The translations under genes were made by a program, and so were the position numbers. Under the pieces are notes generated by a model. It had not been told where the DNA came from. It was given only the letters and a program-made list of their open reading frames with translations, and did no database searches. DNA of 64,000 nt from Devosia nitrariae (GTDB lineage: Bacteria; Pseudomonadota; Alphaproteobacteria; Rhizobiales; Devosiaceae): contig NZ_BSNS01000011.1 in NCBI RefSeq assembly GCF_030160115.1, positions 310,001-374,000 on the forward strand. The letters run 5' to 3'. Shown here in pieces: positions 45,853 through 55,154 of this stretch. How positions within the stretch are numbered: the stretch's first letter is position 1; every line of letters begins with the position of its first letter.

Positions 45853-47127
45853 CTACAGCTGGCTGTTGAGGTCGTCGCGCATCTGCATGGCGGCGTCGGC
45901 CGGCTCGATCTCACCGGTCGTAGCCGGATTGATGTAGTTGCTCCACGCATCGCCGAGCGGCGTCGCCGGTCCTGCGAGGATCGTGCGCGGGTCGAACACA
46001 GCTGTGTCGGCAAAGCCAGCATAGTCCGACTGCGGCTTCATGGTCTTGAATTCCTCGCTTTCGCGCACGGCGTTGAAGGCCGGAATGTGGCCGGCGCCCG
46101 CCCAGTCGAGCGAGTTCTGGTCCATCCAGGCGATCACCTGCATCACCGCGGCGCGCTTTTCGGGATCAGCTTCCTTGCCGGCATTGGCTGGGATGACGAA
46201 GGCATGTGAATCTGACCAGGCGGCCTTGGTGTCGAACAGCACCGGCAGCTCGACTGCGCCCCACTCGAAGATCTCGCCCTTGGCGGCGAGGTCGGTGAAG
46301 GTCGGCACTTCCCAATTGCCCATGATGAAGAAGGCGGCCTGGCCCGAAGTGAAGAGGGCAAGGGCAGCCGGACTTTCGATCTGTGCCGGCGTCCAGCCAT
46401 TGTCCACCCAGCGCTTCATCGTCTCGGTTGCGGTGGTGAGCTTGGCGAGGTCCTCGTCGGTGGGGAAGAAGCCGCCCGCCGCCTCGTCGAACATGGTGCC
46501 GCCCTGCTGGCCGAAGAAGCTGTAGACCGCGCGGTAGCGGTCGCCGGTCGGCATCGACAGGCCGTACTTGCCGTCCGCGGTGAACTGGGCCAGCGCCGCC
46601 TCGAAGTTCTCCATGCCGTCGAGCCCGGTCGGCAGTCCGTTGTCATCGAGCATGCCAGCTTCTCCGAGCATCTCCTTGTTGTAGAACAGGATCAGCCCGT
46701 GCTGGTCGAACGGTACGGCGTAGCGCACGTCGTCCACTTTGGCCGCGGCGACCGCCGCTTGCGTGAAGTCGTCGTCCGAAATGCCGGCGCCCGCCATATC
46801 CTCGTCGGTGATCTCACTGAGCGTGCCGCTGTCGACGGCAAGCGGAATGCGGCTCAAGTGGTAGGTCGCGATATCGGGACCTTCCCCGATGGCCGACGAC
46901 GTTTGCAGCTTGGTGTAGAACGGGGTGCCCCATTCCAGAGTCGTGCCTTCGATCTGGATCTCGCCCTGGTGCTCCTCATTGAACTGGTCGATCAGCGCCT
47001 TCATGCGGACGCCGTCGCCGCCGGCCAGGAAGTCCCACCAGACGACGGTCTGTTGGGCATAGGCGCCGGTCGCAAGCGCGACGAACGCGCTGGAAGCCAG
47101 GGCCAGCTTGCGTAGGGTATGCATCAT
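45853..47127 (-). CDS. Sugar ABC transporter substrate-binding protein, second sugar importer
   Basis: A 424-residue SBP_bac_1 protein. The signal peptide RKLALASSAFVALATGAYAQ is followed by QTVVWWDFLAGGDGVRMKA. Core segments are SSAIGEGPDIATYH and GQAAFFIMGNWEV. ATG 47127 follows GGAGG at about 8 bases. It lies between the UgpC-type ATPase gene and the permease genes. The likely ligand is a mono- or oligosaccharide released for the GH2 enzyme of the same operon. Confidence 0.92.
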   Translation of the reverse strand: MMHTLRKLALASSAFVALATGAYAQQTVVWWDFLAGGDGVRMKALIDQFNEEHQGEIQIEGTTLEWGTPFYTKLQTSSAIGEGPDIATYHLSRIPLAVDSGTLSEITDEDMAGAGISDDDFTQAAVAAAKVDDVRYAVPFDQHGLILFYNKEMLGEAGMLDDNGLPTGLDGMENFEAALAQFTADGKYGLSMPTGDRYRAVYSFFGQQGGTMFDEAAGGFFPTDEDLAKLTTATETMKRWVDNGWTPAQIESPAALALFTSGQAAFFIMGNWEVPTFTDLAAKGEIFEWGAVELPVLFDTKAAWSDSHAFVIPANAGKEADPEKRAAVMQVIAWMDQNSLDWAGAGHIPAFNAVRESEEFKTMKPQSDYAGFADTAVFDPRTILAGPATPLGDAWSNYINPATTGEIEPADAAMQMRDDLNSQL

Positions 47128-47248
47128 TGGAATTCCTCCCATCGGGTTTTTTTGCGCTCCATGCAACGATCGCCAGGCTTGGCCTGCCGTCGACGGAGCC
47201 CCGCATTGAGCAGTGACTGACGCTCCGTCTGAACTCTTGGGGCCGCCC

Positions 47249-48340
47249 TCAAGCTGCGGCGTGGTAGGCAGCCTCATTGACATCGAAAAGGTGCGTGGCC
47301 GTGCCATCGACGGTGAGCGATACGGGCATGCCCGCCTGCAGCGTGCTCTTGCCTGCGTCCTCAGCGACGAGAACGGTCCCGTCGGCGAGCCGCACATGCG
47401 CGAGCGTACGGTCCCCCAGCCGTTCGACGATGTCGGTGGTCCCCTCAAGCATTCCTTTGCCTTCGATCGCGACGCGCACCGCTTCCGGACGCACCCCGAA
47501 GGTGAGGCCGTTTCCGGCAGGCAGCTCGCGGGTCGGTATGCCCGTCTGGATGGCAGCGGCGCCCGCAAGCTCGACGCGCGCCCGGCCACCGACGTCGGTG
47601 ATGCCTGCGACCGGCAGGAAGTTCATCGAGGGTGAGCCGACGAAGGCCGCCACGAACCGCGAGGCCGGGCGCGAATAGACGTCCATGGGCGTCCCGATCT
47701 GCTCGACCTTGCGGTTGTTCATGACCACGATCCGGTCGGCGAGCGTCATCGCCTCGATCTGGTCGTGGGTGACGAAGATCATCGTGGTGCGCAGGCGCTG
47801 GTGAAGATGTGCGAGCTCGACGCGTGTACGCACACGCAGGCCCGCGTCGAGATTGGAGAGTGGCTCATCGAGCAGGAATGCCTTGGGCTCGCGCACGATC
47901 GCCCGGCCGATGGCGACACGCTGGCGCTGCCCGCCCGAAAGCTGGGCCGGGCGTCGGTCCATCAGCTGCTCGATCTCGAGGATGCGCGCCGCGTCTGCCA
48001 CCCGCTGGGCGATCTCCTGGGCCGGCATGCCGATGTTCCGCAGCCCGAACGACATGTTCTGCGTGACGGTCATGTGCGGATAGAGCGCATAGTTCTGGAA
48101 GACCATGGCGACGCCGCGCTGGCTGGGCGGCAGGTGATCGACCCGCTGGTCGCCGATATGGATTTGCCCGCCATCGACGGCCTCGAGCCCGGCAATCATG
48201 CGCAGAAGCGTCGATTTTCCGCATCCGGACGGCCCGAGGAAGACGATGAACTCGCCGCTCTCGATCTCCATCGAGACGTTCTCGAGCACGGTCACCGCGC
48301 CGAAGCGCTTGGAGACATTTGCCAGTCTGATGTCGGCCAT
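47249..48340 (-). CDS. Sugar ABC transporter ATPase (UgpC/MalK type)
   Basis: A 363-residue ATPase. Walker A is GPSGCGKST near residue 36, the signature [14 protein letters not shown] near 133, Walker [13 protein letters not shown], followed by the His-loop [10 protein letters not shown]. The C-terminal TOBE/OB regulatory domain is present ([10 protein letters not shown]). It energises the permeases encoded downstream. It is the only ATPase of this class in the window, so it may also serve the sulfatase-linked importer at 38494-41637, which lacks one. Confidence 0.93.
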   Translation of the reverse strand: MADIRLANVSKRFGAVTVLENVSMEIESGEFIVFLGPSGCGKSTLLRMIAGLEAVDGGQIHIGDQRVDHLPPSQRGVAMVFQNYALYPHMTVTQNMSFGLRNIGMPAQEIAQRVADAARILEIEQLMDRRPAQLSGGQRQRVAIGRAIVREPKAFLLDEPLSNLDAGLRVRTRVELAHLHQRLRTTMIFVTHDQIEAMTLADRIVVMNNRKVEQIGTPMDVYSRPASRFVAAFVGSPSMNFLPVAGITDVGGRARVELAGAAAIQTGIPTRELPAGNGLTFGVRPEAVRVAIEGKGMLEGTTDIVERLGDRTLAHVRLADGTVLVAEDAGKSTLQAGMPVSLTVDGTATHLFDVNEAAYHAAA

Positions 48341-48416
48341 TCGGTTCCTCCCTTAAGCCAACTCCGTTCGTACGATCCGGCCGCAGATCTGCGCCTGCTT
48401 TGGGCCGGCCGCTCTC

Positions 48417-51203
48417 TCAGCCGGCGTCCACCGGCAATTCCCGTGTTGCCGCCACCAGCGCGTCGAATAGGGCCGCCGCTACCGGATCGGCACCCGGTGC
48501 TTCGCCAACGAGCCGGAAGGTGGTCGCGACCACGCCGCCGCGCCCGACGCGCTTTTCCCCGATAATGGCAGCCGGCTTGTGCACCCAGCCGACGACGATG
48601 CCGGCATGGACGTTCGAGCCGAATTCCCACGGACGAAAGCCCGTTAGCAGGTGGTGTGGCACCACGTCCGAAAACGACAGGTCGAAGATCGGCCCGCCGG
48701 GGATCGCAGCGAACGGCCCCTCGCGGCGTAGCCAGCTGAAGCCGGCGATCCAGTCGCCGCGCCAGATGGTGCCGTCGCGCTCGGCAAGGCTGATCCCGGG
48801 CAAGTGCTGGTCAAGGGCCGGGCGCATCTTGCGCCCGTCGAGCACGATATTGCGGTGTGGCGCCTCGCCGTCCGGCATGTCGGTGCGCAGGTTATGGTTG
48901 GTGGTGACCGTCCCGTCAGCGAGGATGAGGTAGCGCGCGCCGGCCTTGATCGCCTCGACATCGGTGCCGTCGACCGCATGGCAGAGAACGATATCGGCCT
49001 CGCCGCCCGGTACGACCCGGTAGCCGAGCCCTTCAGCGAAGGCGGCCAGCGTCTCGTCCGCGCAGGCGATCGTCGGCAGGCCCTCGGCCCTGCGCATCGC
49101 ATAGACGGCGATATCGCAGCTGTTGCGGGCAAGCTCCCGGCCGCCGACCTCCACCACAAAATCGATATGCGCCATGAAACTCTGCGCCGCAGTCGGCAGT
49201 GCGATCTCGACAGACCCCAGATCGACCGTCTGCACCGGCCCCGCGGCTGGTGCCGGGCACCAGCCCTCGGCGTCCCCGCTCCAGCGGAGCGTCGCGCCGG
49301 CCGGTATGCTCGCGCCACCGGTGGCGATCTTGAGAGAGAAGGGCAAGGTTTGGCCCGAATACCCGGCGTAGCGTGCCGGGCGCGGTACGATGACCATGTC
49401 GGCGTTGATCTGCCCGAACACGTCGTGGAAGACGCGGGGGTTGCGCTCGATGTCCATGAGGCCGTTGGCCTCCCAATGGACGTCGGTGAGTTCGGTGATG
49501 ACGTAGCCCATGATGCTCTCATGGGCGCGCATCGTCTCGATCTCGTAGCGCAGGTTCATGAACTGGTACCACTGGACCTGCTCGATGAAGCTCTCGAACG
49601 TGCCGAAGGTGCGCGCGAGGTCGAGGGCGGCGAAGCGCTGCTCGATGCCATGGGGAAGCGCAACGCCGTCGCCCCAGAGCGCGCCGGTCTCGAACCAATC
49701 GGGCTCGCTGCCGTCCTCACGGCGGAGCTTGCCGGGATCGGGCAGGCCCCATACCCCGAACTCGGAGACGATCAGCGGCTCGTCGCCGCGCCTTTCGGCA
49801 TCGCCCAGGTTCGAGAACGTCCAGTCGGCCCCGGCGGCGAACTGGGCGGTGATCTCGTCCCACTCCTGCCGGCGCTCGGGCACCGAGCGGTAGTAATGGT
49901 AGTCGTTGAGGTCGGTCTTGACGTGGAAGTTGGGAAAGCACGCTGAGTTGTCGACGACGAGCCGCGTCCGGTCCTCGGCCTTAAGCCAATCGTACGTGTC
50001 CTTGAGCCAGGAGCGGTGCTCGGCGTTCTCGAGGAGCCGCGTGCCCCAATCCTCGTTGATGATCGTCCACGCGATGATCGAGGGGTGGTTGCGGTCGCGC
50101 TTGACGATGCCTGCCATGGTCTCGCGCATGCGCTCAGCCGACCGGGTGGTGAAGCTCGCAACGTTTGGGATTTCCGTCCACACCAAGAGGCCAAAACGAT
50201 CGGCGACATCGTAATAGCGCGGATCCGGCACCTTGATGTGGCAGCGCAGGAGGTTGAGCCCCAGCTCCTTTGCCTTCCTCGCCTGGTCCTCGAGAAATTC
50301 CAGCGATGGGGGTGTGCAGAGTCCGTCCGGATAGTAGTCCTGGTCGAGCGCGCCGCGCAGATAGATGGGCTGCCCGTTGAGCAGCACCTTGCCGTCGCGG
50401 GTCTCGATGGTGCGGAAGCCTAAGGTCTGCCGCACCACGTCCGTCGCCTCGCCCTCCGGGCCGAGCTCGATCACCGTCGTATAGAGGTTGGGCTCGTCCG
50501 GTGACCAGAGCTGTGCATCCTCGAGCGCCAGGCGAATACTGTTGTTGCGGGCAAGGGTGAGCTCACTGCTGGTGGCTTCGTCACCGGTGGCATCGACAAT
50601 CGTGACTCGGGCAGGAAGGCCGATCGCCGGCTCGGTCACCCCGAAGGTGATGTTGGCGACCCCGTCGCTTCCGGCTTCGATGCGCACGTCCGCGATCCGT
50701 CGCGGATCACGCGCCTCGAGCGAGACCGACTGCCAGATGCCGCCGACGCGCCCGTACCAGCTGATCTTGCCATGCGGCACCTCGCTGAACGGAAAGTCGG
50801 GGAAGGCCCTGCGGTCTGCCGAGGGCACGGTCACGCGCACCTCGATCTCGTTCTCCTGGCTTATGAGCGTTGGCGGCAGGACGAACTCGAACGGCAGGAA
50901 GGCGCCTTCGTGCGTACCGAGCACTTCGCCGTTGAACAGGATTTCGCAGAAATAGCTGACCGCCCCGAAACGCAGCGCGAGTTCGCGTCCGTTCCAGCCC
51001 GGGGGCAAGGTGAAGCGCCGCTGGTAGACCGCGCGTCCGAAAGTATCGACAAGGTCGGAGAATTCCGCCTGCCAGGGTGAGGGCACATGCGCCTCGCGCC
51101 AGGGACCGTCCTCGTGGCGGAAGCGCCACACGCCATCGAGCGACAGGCTCTGGCGCGGCCCGAAGGTCTTGGCCGCCGCGGCCGGCTGGACAGACTGCTG
51201 CAT
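48417..51203 (-). CDS. Glycoside hydrolase family 2 enzyme (beta-galactosidase/glucuronidase-like)
   Basis: A 928-residue cytoplasmic enzyme. An N-terminal GH2 sugar-binding domain (LDGVWRFRHEDGPWREAHVPSPW) is followed by an Ig-like domain and a TIM barrel. The acid/base Glu lies in INEDWG near residue 384 and the nucleophile in VSEFGVWG near 481. An unusually long C-terminal part of about 300 residues has no match I recognise. GH2 includes beta-galactosidases, glucuronidases and mannosidases, so substrate is open. It is the first gene of the importer operon, divergent from the LacI gene at 51433. Confidence 0.9.
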   Translation of the reverse strand: MQQSVQPAAAAKTFGPRQSLSLDGVWRFRHEDGPWREAHVPSPWQAEFSDLVDTFGRAVYQRRFTLPPGWNGRELALRFGAVSYFCEILFNGEVLGTHEGAFLPFEFVLPPTLISQENEIEVRVTVPSADRRAFPDFPFSEVPHGKISWYGRVGGIWQSVSLEARDPRRIADVRIEAGSDGVANITFGVTEPAIGLPARVTIVDATGDEATSSELTLARNNSIRLALEDAQLWSPDEPNLYTTVIELGPEGEATDVVRQTLGFRTIETRDGKVLLNGQPIYLRGALDQDYYPDGLCTPPSLEFLEDQARKAKELGLNLLRCHIKVPDPRYYDVADRFGLLVWTEIPNVASFTTRSAERMRETMAGIVKRDRNHPSIIAWTIINEDWGTRLLENAEHRSWLKDTYDWLKAEDRTRLVVDNSACFPNFHVKTDLNDYHYYRSVPERRQEWDEITAQFAAGADWTFSNLGDAERRGDEPLIVSEFGVWGLPDPGKLRREDGSEPDWFETGALWGDGVALPHGIEQRFAALDLARTFGTFESFIEQVQWYQFMNLRYEIETMRAHESIMGYVITELTDVHWEANGLMDIERNPRVFHDVFGQINADMVIVPRPARYAGYSGQTLPFSLKIATGGASIPAGATLRWSGDAEGWCPAPAAGPVQTVDLGSVEIALPTAAQSFMAHIDFVVEVGGRELARNSCDIAVYAMRRAEGLPTIACADETLAAFAEGLGYRVVPGGEADIVLCHAVDGTDVEAIKAGARYLILADGTVTTNHNLRTDMPDGEAPHRNIVLDGRKMRPALDQHLPGISLAERDGTIWRGDWIAGFSWLRREGPFAAIPGGPIFDLSFSDVVPHHLLTGFRPWEFGSNVHAGIVVGWVHKPAAIIGEKRVGRGGVVATTFRLVGEAPGADPVAAALFDALVAATRELPVDAG

Positions 51204-51224
51204 CCTCTTCCTCTGCCCCTATTA

Positions 51225-51240
51225 GTTATAATATTATCAG
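51225..51240. promoter_or_regulatory. AT-rich palindrome in the GH2/LacI divergent region
   Basis: ATAATATTAT (51228-51237) is a perfect 10-bp palindrome in an otherwise GC-rich 229-bp divergent gap, 22-35 bases upstream of the GH2 start. It is a candidate operator or -10 region; a related AT-rich patch with TAATAACTATAA lies upstream of the LacI gene at 53564. Confidence 0.35.
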
Positions 51241-51432
51241 CCTATTACCATCGCAGGCGGATTGGCAAGAGGGGAGAAGCGGCGAGGCGAAAAATTCATG
51301 AATGCTTGCGAAGGCGCGATCGCTCGCGTTAGCTACGGTGAACAACCAGGCGGTTTGCCATGAGTTTCAATGCCCTGCAGGCGTTGAGCGTATGAAGCCT
51401 CGGTCCGGATAGACGACGGGTGGGATTGGCTC

Positions 51433-52455
51433 TTGGATAAACGCGCCACGATGATCGATGTGGCCGAGCGGGCCGGCGTGTCGCAGGCAACGGTTTCGCT
51501 GGTTCTCAACGGCGTTCCCAACGCCCGGGTGTCCAAGGCGACCCGCCGTCGCGTGATCGAGGCCGCCGAGGATCTCGGCTACCGCAAAGGCAAGGGACAT
51601 CCCGTGCCCGAAGGCCGGGCCCGTGTCATCGGACTATTGATCGACGAGGTGACCACCACACCTTTTGCCGCGCCGTTCATCGAGGGCGCGCGCGACGAAG
51701 CGGCGCTCGAGGAGGTAACCGTCGCCACCTTCTGCACCCGTTCGGATCCTGTTCTCGAAAAGGCCGCTGTCGAACTGCTCACCGCCCAGAAGACGTTGGG
51801 CATCATCTATGCCTCGCTCATCACCCGCCAGATCGTGGCGCCCGACTACCTTTCCGGTCTGCCGGTGGTGCTGCTCAACTGCCACGAAAAGAAGCTGCGC
51901 TATGCCAGCGTCGTGCCGAGCGACATCGCCGGTGGCTATATGGCGACCGAAGCCTTGCTCAAGGCCGGGCACCGGCGCATAGCTCACCTCAAGGGCGAGG
52001 AGTGGCTCGAGGCGACGGTCGACCGCGAGAATGGCTTCCGCCAAGCCATGGCCCATTGGGGCGTACCCATCGACGAGAATCTGGTCATTCCCGGCGGTTG
52101 GACGATGGCTGCCGGACGCAAGCTTGCCCGGCAGCTGCTCTCACGGCCCCAGCCGCCGACTGCCATCTTCTGCTTCAACGATCGTATGGCGATCGGCGCC
52201 TACGAAGCGGCGCGGAGCGCCGGCTTCCGCATCCCCGAGGATCTCTCGGTCGTCGGCTTCGACGACGAGGACCTCGTCTCCTATCTCGAGCCGGGGCTGA
52301 CCACCATGGTCCTGCCGCACAACGAGATGGCGCGCTGGGCGGTCGGACACCTGCTCGACAGCTATGGCAGCGCCGATGCGGCCGATCGCGTGCAGAAGGT
52401 CAAGATCGAGTGCGAACTGGTGCCCCGCGCTTCGATTGCTGCGCCGCGCGCTTAA
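51433..52455 (+). CDS. LacI-family transcriptional regulator, divergent from the GH2 operon
   Basis: A 340-residue regulator with helix-turn-helix MIDVAERAGVSQATVSLVLNG and a full effector domain (FDDEDLVSYLEPGLTTM near the end). TTG 51433 is the only start that keeps the full DNA-binding domain; the ribosome site is weak. It is the obvious candidate to control the GH2/importer operon. Its stop overlaps that of the next LacI gene on the other strand. Confidence 0.9.
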   Translation: MDKRATMIDVAERAGVSQATVSLVLNGVPNARVSKATRRRVIEAAEDLGYRKGKGHPVPEGRARVIGLLIDEVTTTPFAAPFIEGARDEAALEEVTVATFCTRSDPVLEKAAVELLTAQKTLGIIYASLITRQIVAPDYLSGLPVVLLNCHEKKLRYASVVPSDIAGGYMATEALLKAGHRRIAHLKGEEWLEATVDRENGFRQAMAHWGVPIDENLVIPGGWTMAAGRKLARQLLSRPQPPTAIFCFNDRMAIGAYEAARSAGFRIPEDLSVVGFDDEDLVSYLEPGLTTMVLPHNEMARWAVGHLLDSYGSADAADRVQKVKIECELVPRASIAAPRA

Positions 52456-53564
52456 GATTCTCTTGCCCGTGGCGGCGCTACCGAGCTGCGTTCAATGAGC
52501 GGGCATTCGAGTTTGGTGATCGGATAGCGCCGGGTGTCGCCATGCTCCAGCAATTCGAGCTGCTCGATCGCCCAGTGCCCCATTGCCCTGTGGGGCAGGA
52601 TCGAGGTGGTGAGCTGCGGGTGGAGATGCTGCGAGATTTCCTCGTCGTCATAGCCGACGACCGAGATGTCGCGGGGAATATCGAGCCCTGCTTCCTTGAG
52701 CGCTTCATAGCAGCCGATGGCGGTGCGATCGTTCTGGCAGAAGATGGCCGTCGGCCGCTCGTCGAGCGCCAGCAGCCGGCGCGTCGCCTCGTAGCCGGCG
52801 CTTGCCGACCAGTCGCCCTCGATGACGAGATCCGGATCGAACGGGATATCGGCGGTCGCCAGTGCCCGCCGGTAGCCCTTGAGGCGGTCCTGCGTGGCCT
52901 CCATCCATGGTTCGCCCGTGATCGTGCCGATGCGGCGGTGCCCGTGCTCGATGAGGTAGCGCGTTGCGCGCTGACCGCCTGCGATCTCGCTCGGCACCAC
53001 CGCCGGAAAGGTGTGATCGCTGGTATAGCAATTGAGCAGGATCACGGGGATGTCGAGGTCGCGCAGATAGTCGGGTGCCTGGATCTCGCGCGTGAAGATG
53101 GCCATGTAGACGAGCGCCGAGATCCCTTGCTCGACAAGGGCGGCGATGGTGCGCGGCTCCATGACGGGATCGTTGAGCGTCTGGGCAACGAGAACGATGT
53201 TGCGCGCATTCCAGGAGGCCTGCCGCGCCCCTTCGATGGCCACCACCGCCTCGGGACTGGTTGCCAGTTGATCGACGACGAAGCCGACCTTGCCGTCGAT
53301 GGTGGGATAGGCCATGCGCTGCTGATTCACATGTGCCAGCACCGGCGCCGAATAGCCGAGCTTGCGCGCCGCCTCGATGACGCGTTCGCGCGTTTCCGCC
53401 GAGAGCTTGATGCCGGGCGATCGGTTGAGGACGAATGAGACCGTCGCCTGTGAGCAGCCGGCCTCACGCGCAACGTCCGTCATCGTCACCCGGCGCGTTG
53501 CCCGACGGCGGCGCGAGTGTGCTTCCGCCTCGACAGTATCGTCTGCGTCCAGCTTGTCCGTCAT
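52452..53564 (-). CDS. LacI-family transcriptional regulator, tail-to-tail paralog
   Basis: A 370-residue regulator with an N-terminal arginine-rich extension (HSRRRRATRR) before the helix-turn-helix MTDVAREAGCSQATVSFVLNR. The effector domain contains FCQNDRTAIGCYEAL and VVGYDDEEISQHLHPQLTTS, closely matching its neighbour at 51433, so the two are paralogs in inverted orientation with overlapping stop codons. ATG 53564 is preferred to the upstream in-frame start at 53600. Confidence 0.9.
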   Translation of the reverse strand: MTDKLDADDTVEAEAHSRRRRATRRVTMTDVAREAGCSQATVSFVLNRSPGIKLSAETRERVIEAARKLGYSAPVLAHVNQQRMAYPTIDGKVGFVVDQLATSPEAVVAIEGARQASWNARNIVLVAQTLNDPVMEPRTIAALVEQGISALVYMAIFTREIQAPDYLRDLDIPVILLNCYTSDHTFPAVVPSEIAGGQRATRYLIEHGHRRIGTITGEPWMEATQDRLKGYRRALATADIPFDPDLVIEGDWSASAGYEATRRLLALDERPTAIFCQNDRTAIGCYEALKEAGLDIPRDISVVGYDDEEISQHLHPQLTTSILPHRAMGHWAIEQLELLEHGDTRRYPITKLECPLIERSSVAPPRARES

Positions 53565-53682
53565 CGCCCCGACCTGCCTGCTCTCCCCCGATGCGGCCAA
53601 AAACTGCCGCCAGCTAATAACTATAAATTCCGTTTAGCAATAGGTACGGGTGGAGCGCAAGCGGTCGGACGATGGGTGTCGG

Positions 53683-54945
53683 CTACGATTGCTCCACACC
53701 TGGCACGGCGAACTGGCGGCAAAACTCCGAGACCTGCTTGTGCAAATCCGCGAGCTGAGCCGTATCCTCCGGCGCCTGGAGTGCCGAAATCATCCACCCG
53801 GCCAGCAGCTCCATATCCCCTTCCACCATCCCGCGGGTGGTCGAGGCGGGAGTGCCGAGACGGATGCCACTGGGGCGCAGGGGCGGGCGCTGGTCGTCGG
53901 GCACGATCTGCCGGTTCACCGTGACGCCGATCCGGTCGAGCGTCTCCTCGGCCTGCCGCCCGTCCAGCCCGAAACTCTCAACGGTGTTGACGACCATGAG
54001 GTGGTTGTCGGTGCCACCGGTAACGAGCTGGGCGCCACCCGCAGCGAGTGCCCCCGCCAGCGTCCTGGCATTGGCCAGCACCTGTCGCGCATAGGAGAGG
54101 AATTGCGCCTCCATCGCCTTCTTGAACGTGATCGCCGCCGCGGCGACCTGGTTCATGTGCGGGCCGCCCTGCAAGCCGGGAAAGACGGCGGAGTCGATCG
54201 TCTTGGCGAGTTCGGCGCTGCAAAGGATCAGGCCGCCACGCGGACCGCGCAGGGATTTATGCGTCGTGGTGGTGACGACGTCGAAGCCGGCGTCGAGCGG
54301 ATTGGCGAGAACATTGGCGGCAACCAATCCGCCCAGATGCGAGATGTCGGCCATCGCTCGCGCCCCGACCGCATCGGCAATCCGCCGGAAGGCAGCATAA
54401 TCGTATTCGCGCGGATACGAGGAGTGTCCCGCCAGCACCAGCTTCGGCCGATTTGCCTTGGCCAGCTCCATCACGCGGTCATAGTCGATGCTGCCGTCGG
54501 GTTCGGTCTTGTAGCGCACGAAGTTGAACACCTTGCCCATGTGCGACACGGGCGCGCCATGGGTCAGGTGCCCGCCATGGGAAAGGTCCATGGCCAGAAT
54601 CGTATCGCCCGGCGCCAGGAGACCGAAGTACACGGCCTGGTTCATCGGCGAACCCGAGAGCGGCTGCACATTGGCATGTTGAGCCCGGAACAGCGCGCAC
54701 GCCCGCTCACGGGCGACGTTCTCGATGGCGTCGGTATTTTCCTGGCCGCCATAGTAGCGCCGGCCGGGGTAGCCTTCGGAGTATTTGTTGGTCAGCACCG
54801 AGCCCAGCGCCGACAGCACTTCGGGATAGGTGTAGTTCTCGGAGGGGATCAACTCGATTCCGGCGGACTGGCGCCGTTCCTCGGCGGCGATGAAAGAGAA
54901 GATGTCGGGATCGAATGCGGCCAGTTGGTCGCGATACACGTCCAT
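53683..54945 (-). CDS. glyA: Serine hydroxymethyltransferase
   Basis: A 420-residue PLP enzyme interconverting serine and glycine with tetrahydrofolate in the cytoplasm. The N-terminus carries AAEERRQSAGIELIPSENYT, followed by NKYSEGYPGRRYYGG, and the PLP lysine lies in TTTTHKSLRGPRGG near residue 230. LQGGPHMNQVAA follows. HKSLRG replaces the commoner HKTLRG, a conservative change. It stands alone, downstream of the RND operon terminator, with an intergenic leader of about 160 bases. Confidence 0.95.
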   Translation of the reverse strand: MDVYRDQLAAFDPDIFSFIAAEERRQSAGIELIPSENYTYPEVLSALGSVLTNKYSEGYPGRRYYGGQENTDAIENVARERACALFRAQHANVQPLSGSPMNQAVYFGLLAPGDTILAMDLSHGGHLTHGAPVSHMGKVFNFVRYKTEPDGSIDYDRVMELAKANRPKLVLAGHSSYPREYDYAAFRRIADAVGARAMADISHLGGLVAANVLANPLDAGFDVVTTTTHKSLRGPRGGLILCSAELAKTIDSAVFPGLQGGPHMNQVAAAAITFKKAMEAQFLSYARQVLANARTLAGALAAGGAQLVTGGTDNHLMVVNTVESFGLDGRQAEETLDRIGVTVNRQIVPDDQRPPLRPSGIRLGTPASTTRGMVEGDMELLAGWMISALQAPEDTAQLADLHKQVSEFCRQFAVPGVEQS

Positions 54946-55104
54946 GAGCGGCTCCTCGGTTTGGAGTTGAAACCGGGAATATCCCCGGCCGCCCAGGCGA
55001 TCGGCAGGTCGACACGCGCTCCCCGATGGTTCCCCATCTCAAATCGCCAGTTGCGCGCTGTAGGAACGATAAGCAAGGCACGCGTCGAACACAACCGTGC
55101 AAAA

Positions 55105-55134
55105 GTAAAGGCCCGCATTGCTGCGGGCCTTTAT
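55105..55134 (-). terminator. Rho-independent terminator of the RND efflux operon
   Basis: AAAGGCCCGCA (55107-55117) pairs perfectly with TGCGGGCCTTT (55122-55132) over a 4-base loop. On the minus strand it is followed by a T-rich run (TTTACTTTT), 20 bases after the RND stop codon and upstream of glyA. Confidence 0.85.
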
Positions 55135-55154
55135 CTTCGTTGAGGAGTGTGGCG

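Noticed and set aside
47192..47229. 8-bp inverted repeat GACGGAGC/GCTCCGTC between the UgpC-type ATPase and binding-protein genes
   Set aside because: The 22-base loop and lack of flanking signals make it weak; not listed as a regulatory element.
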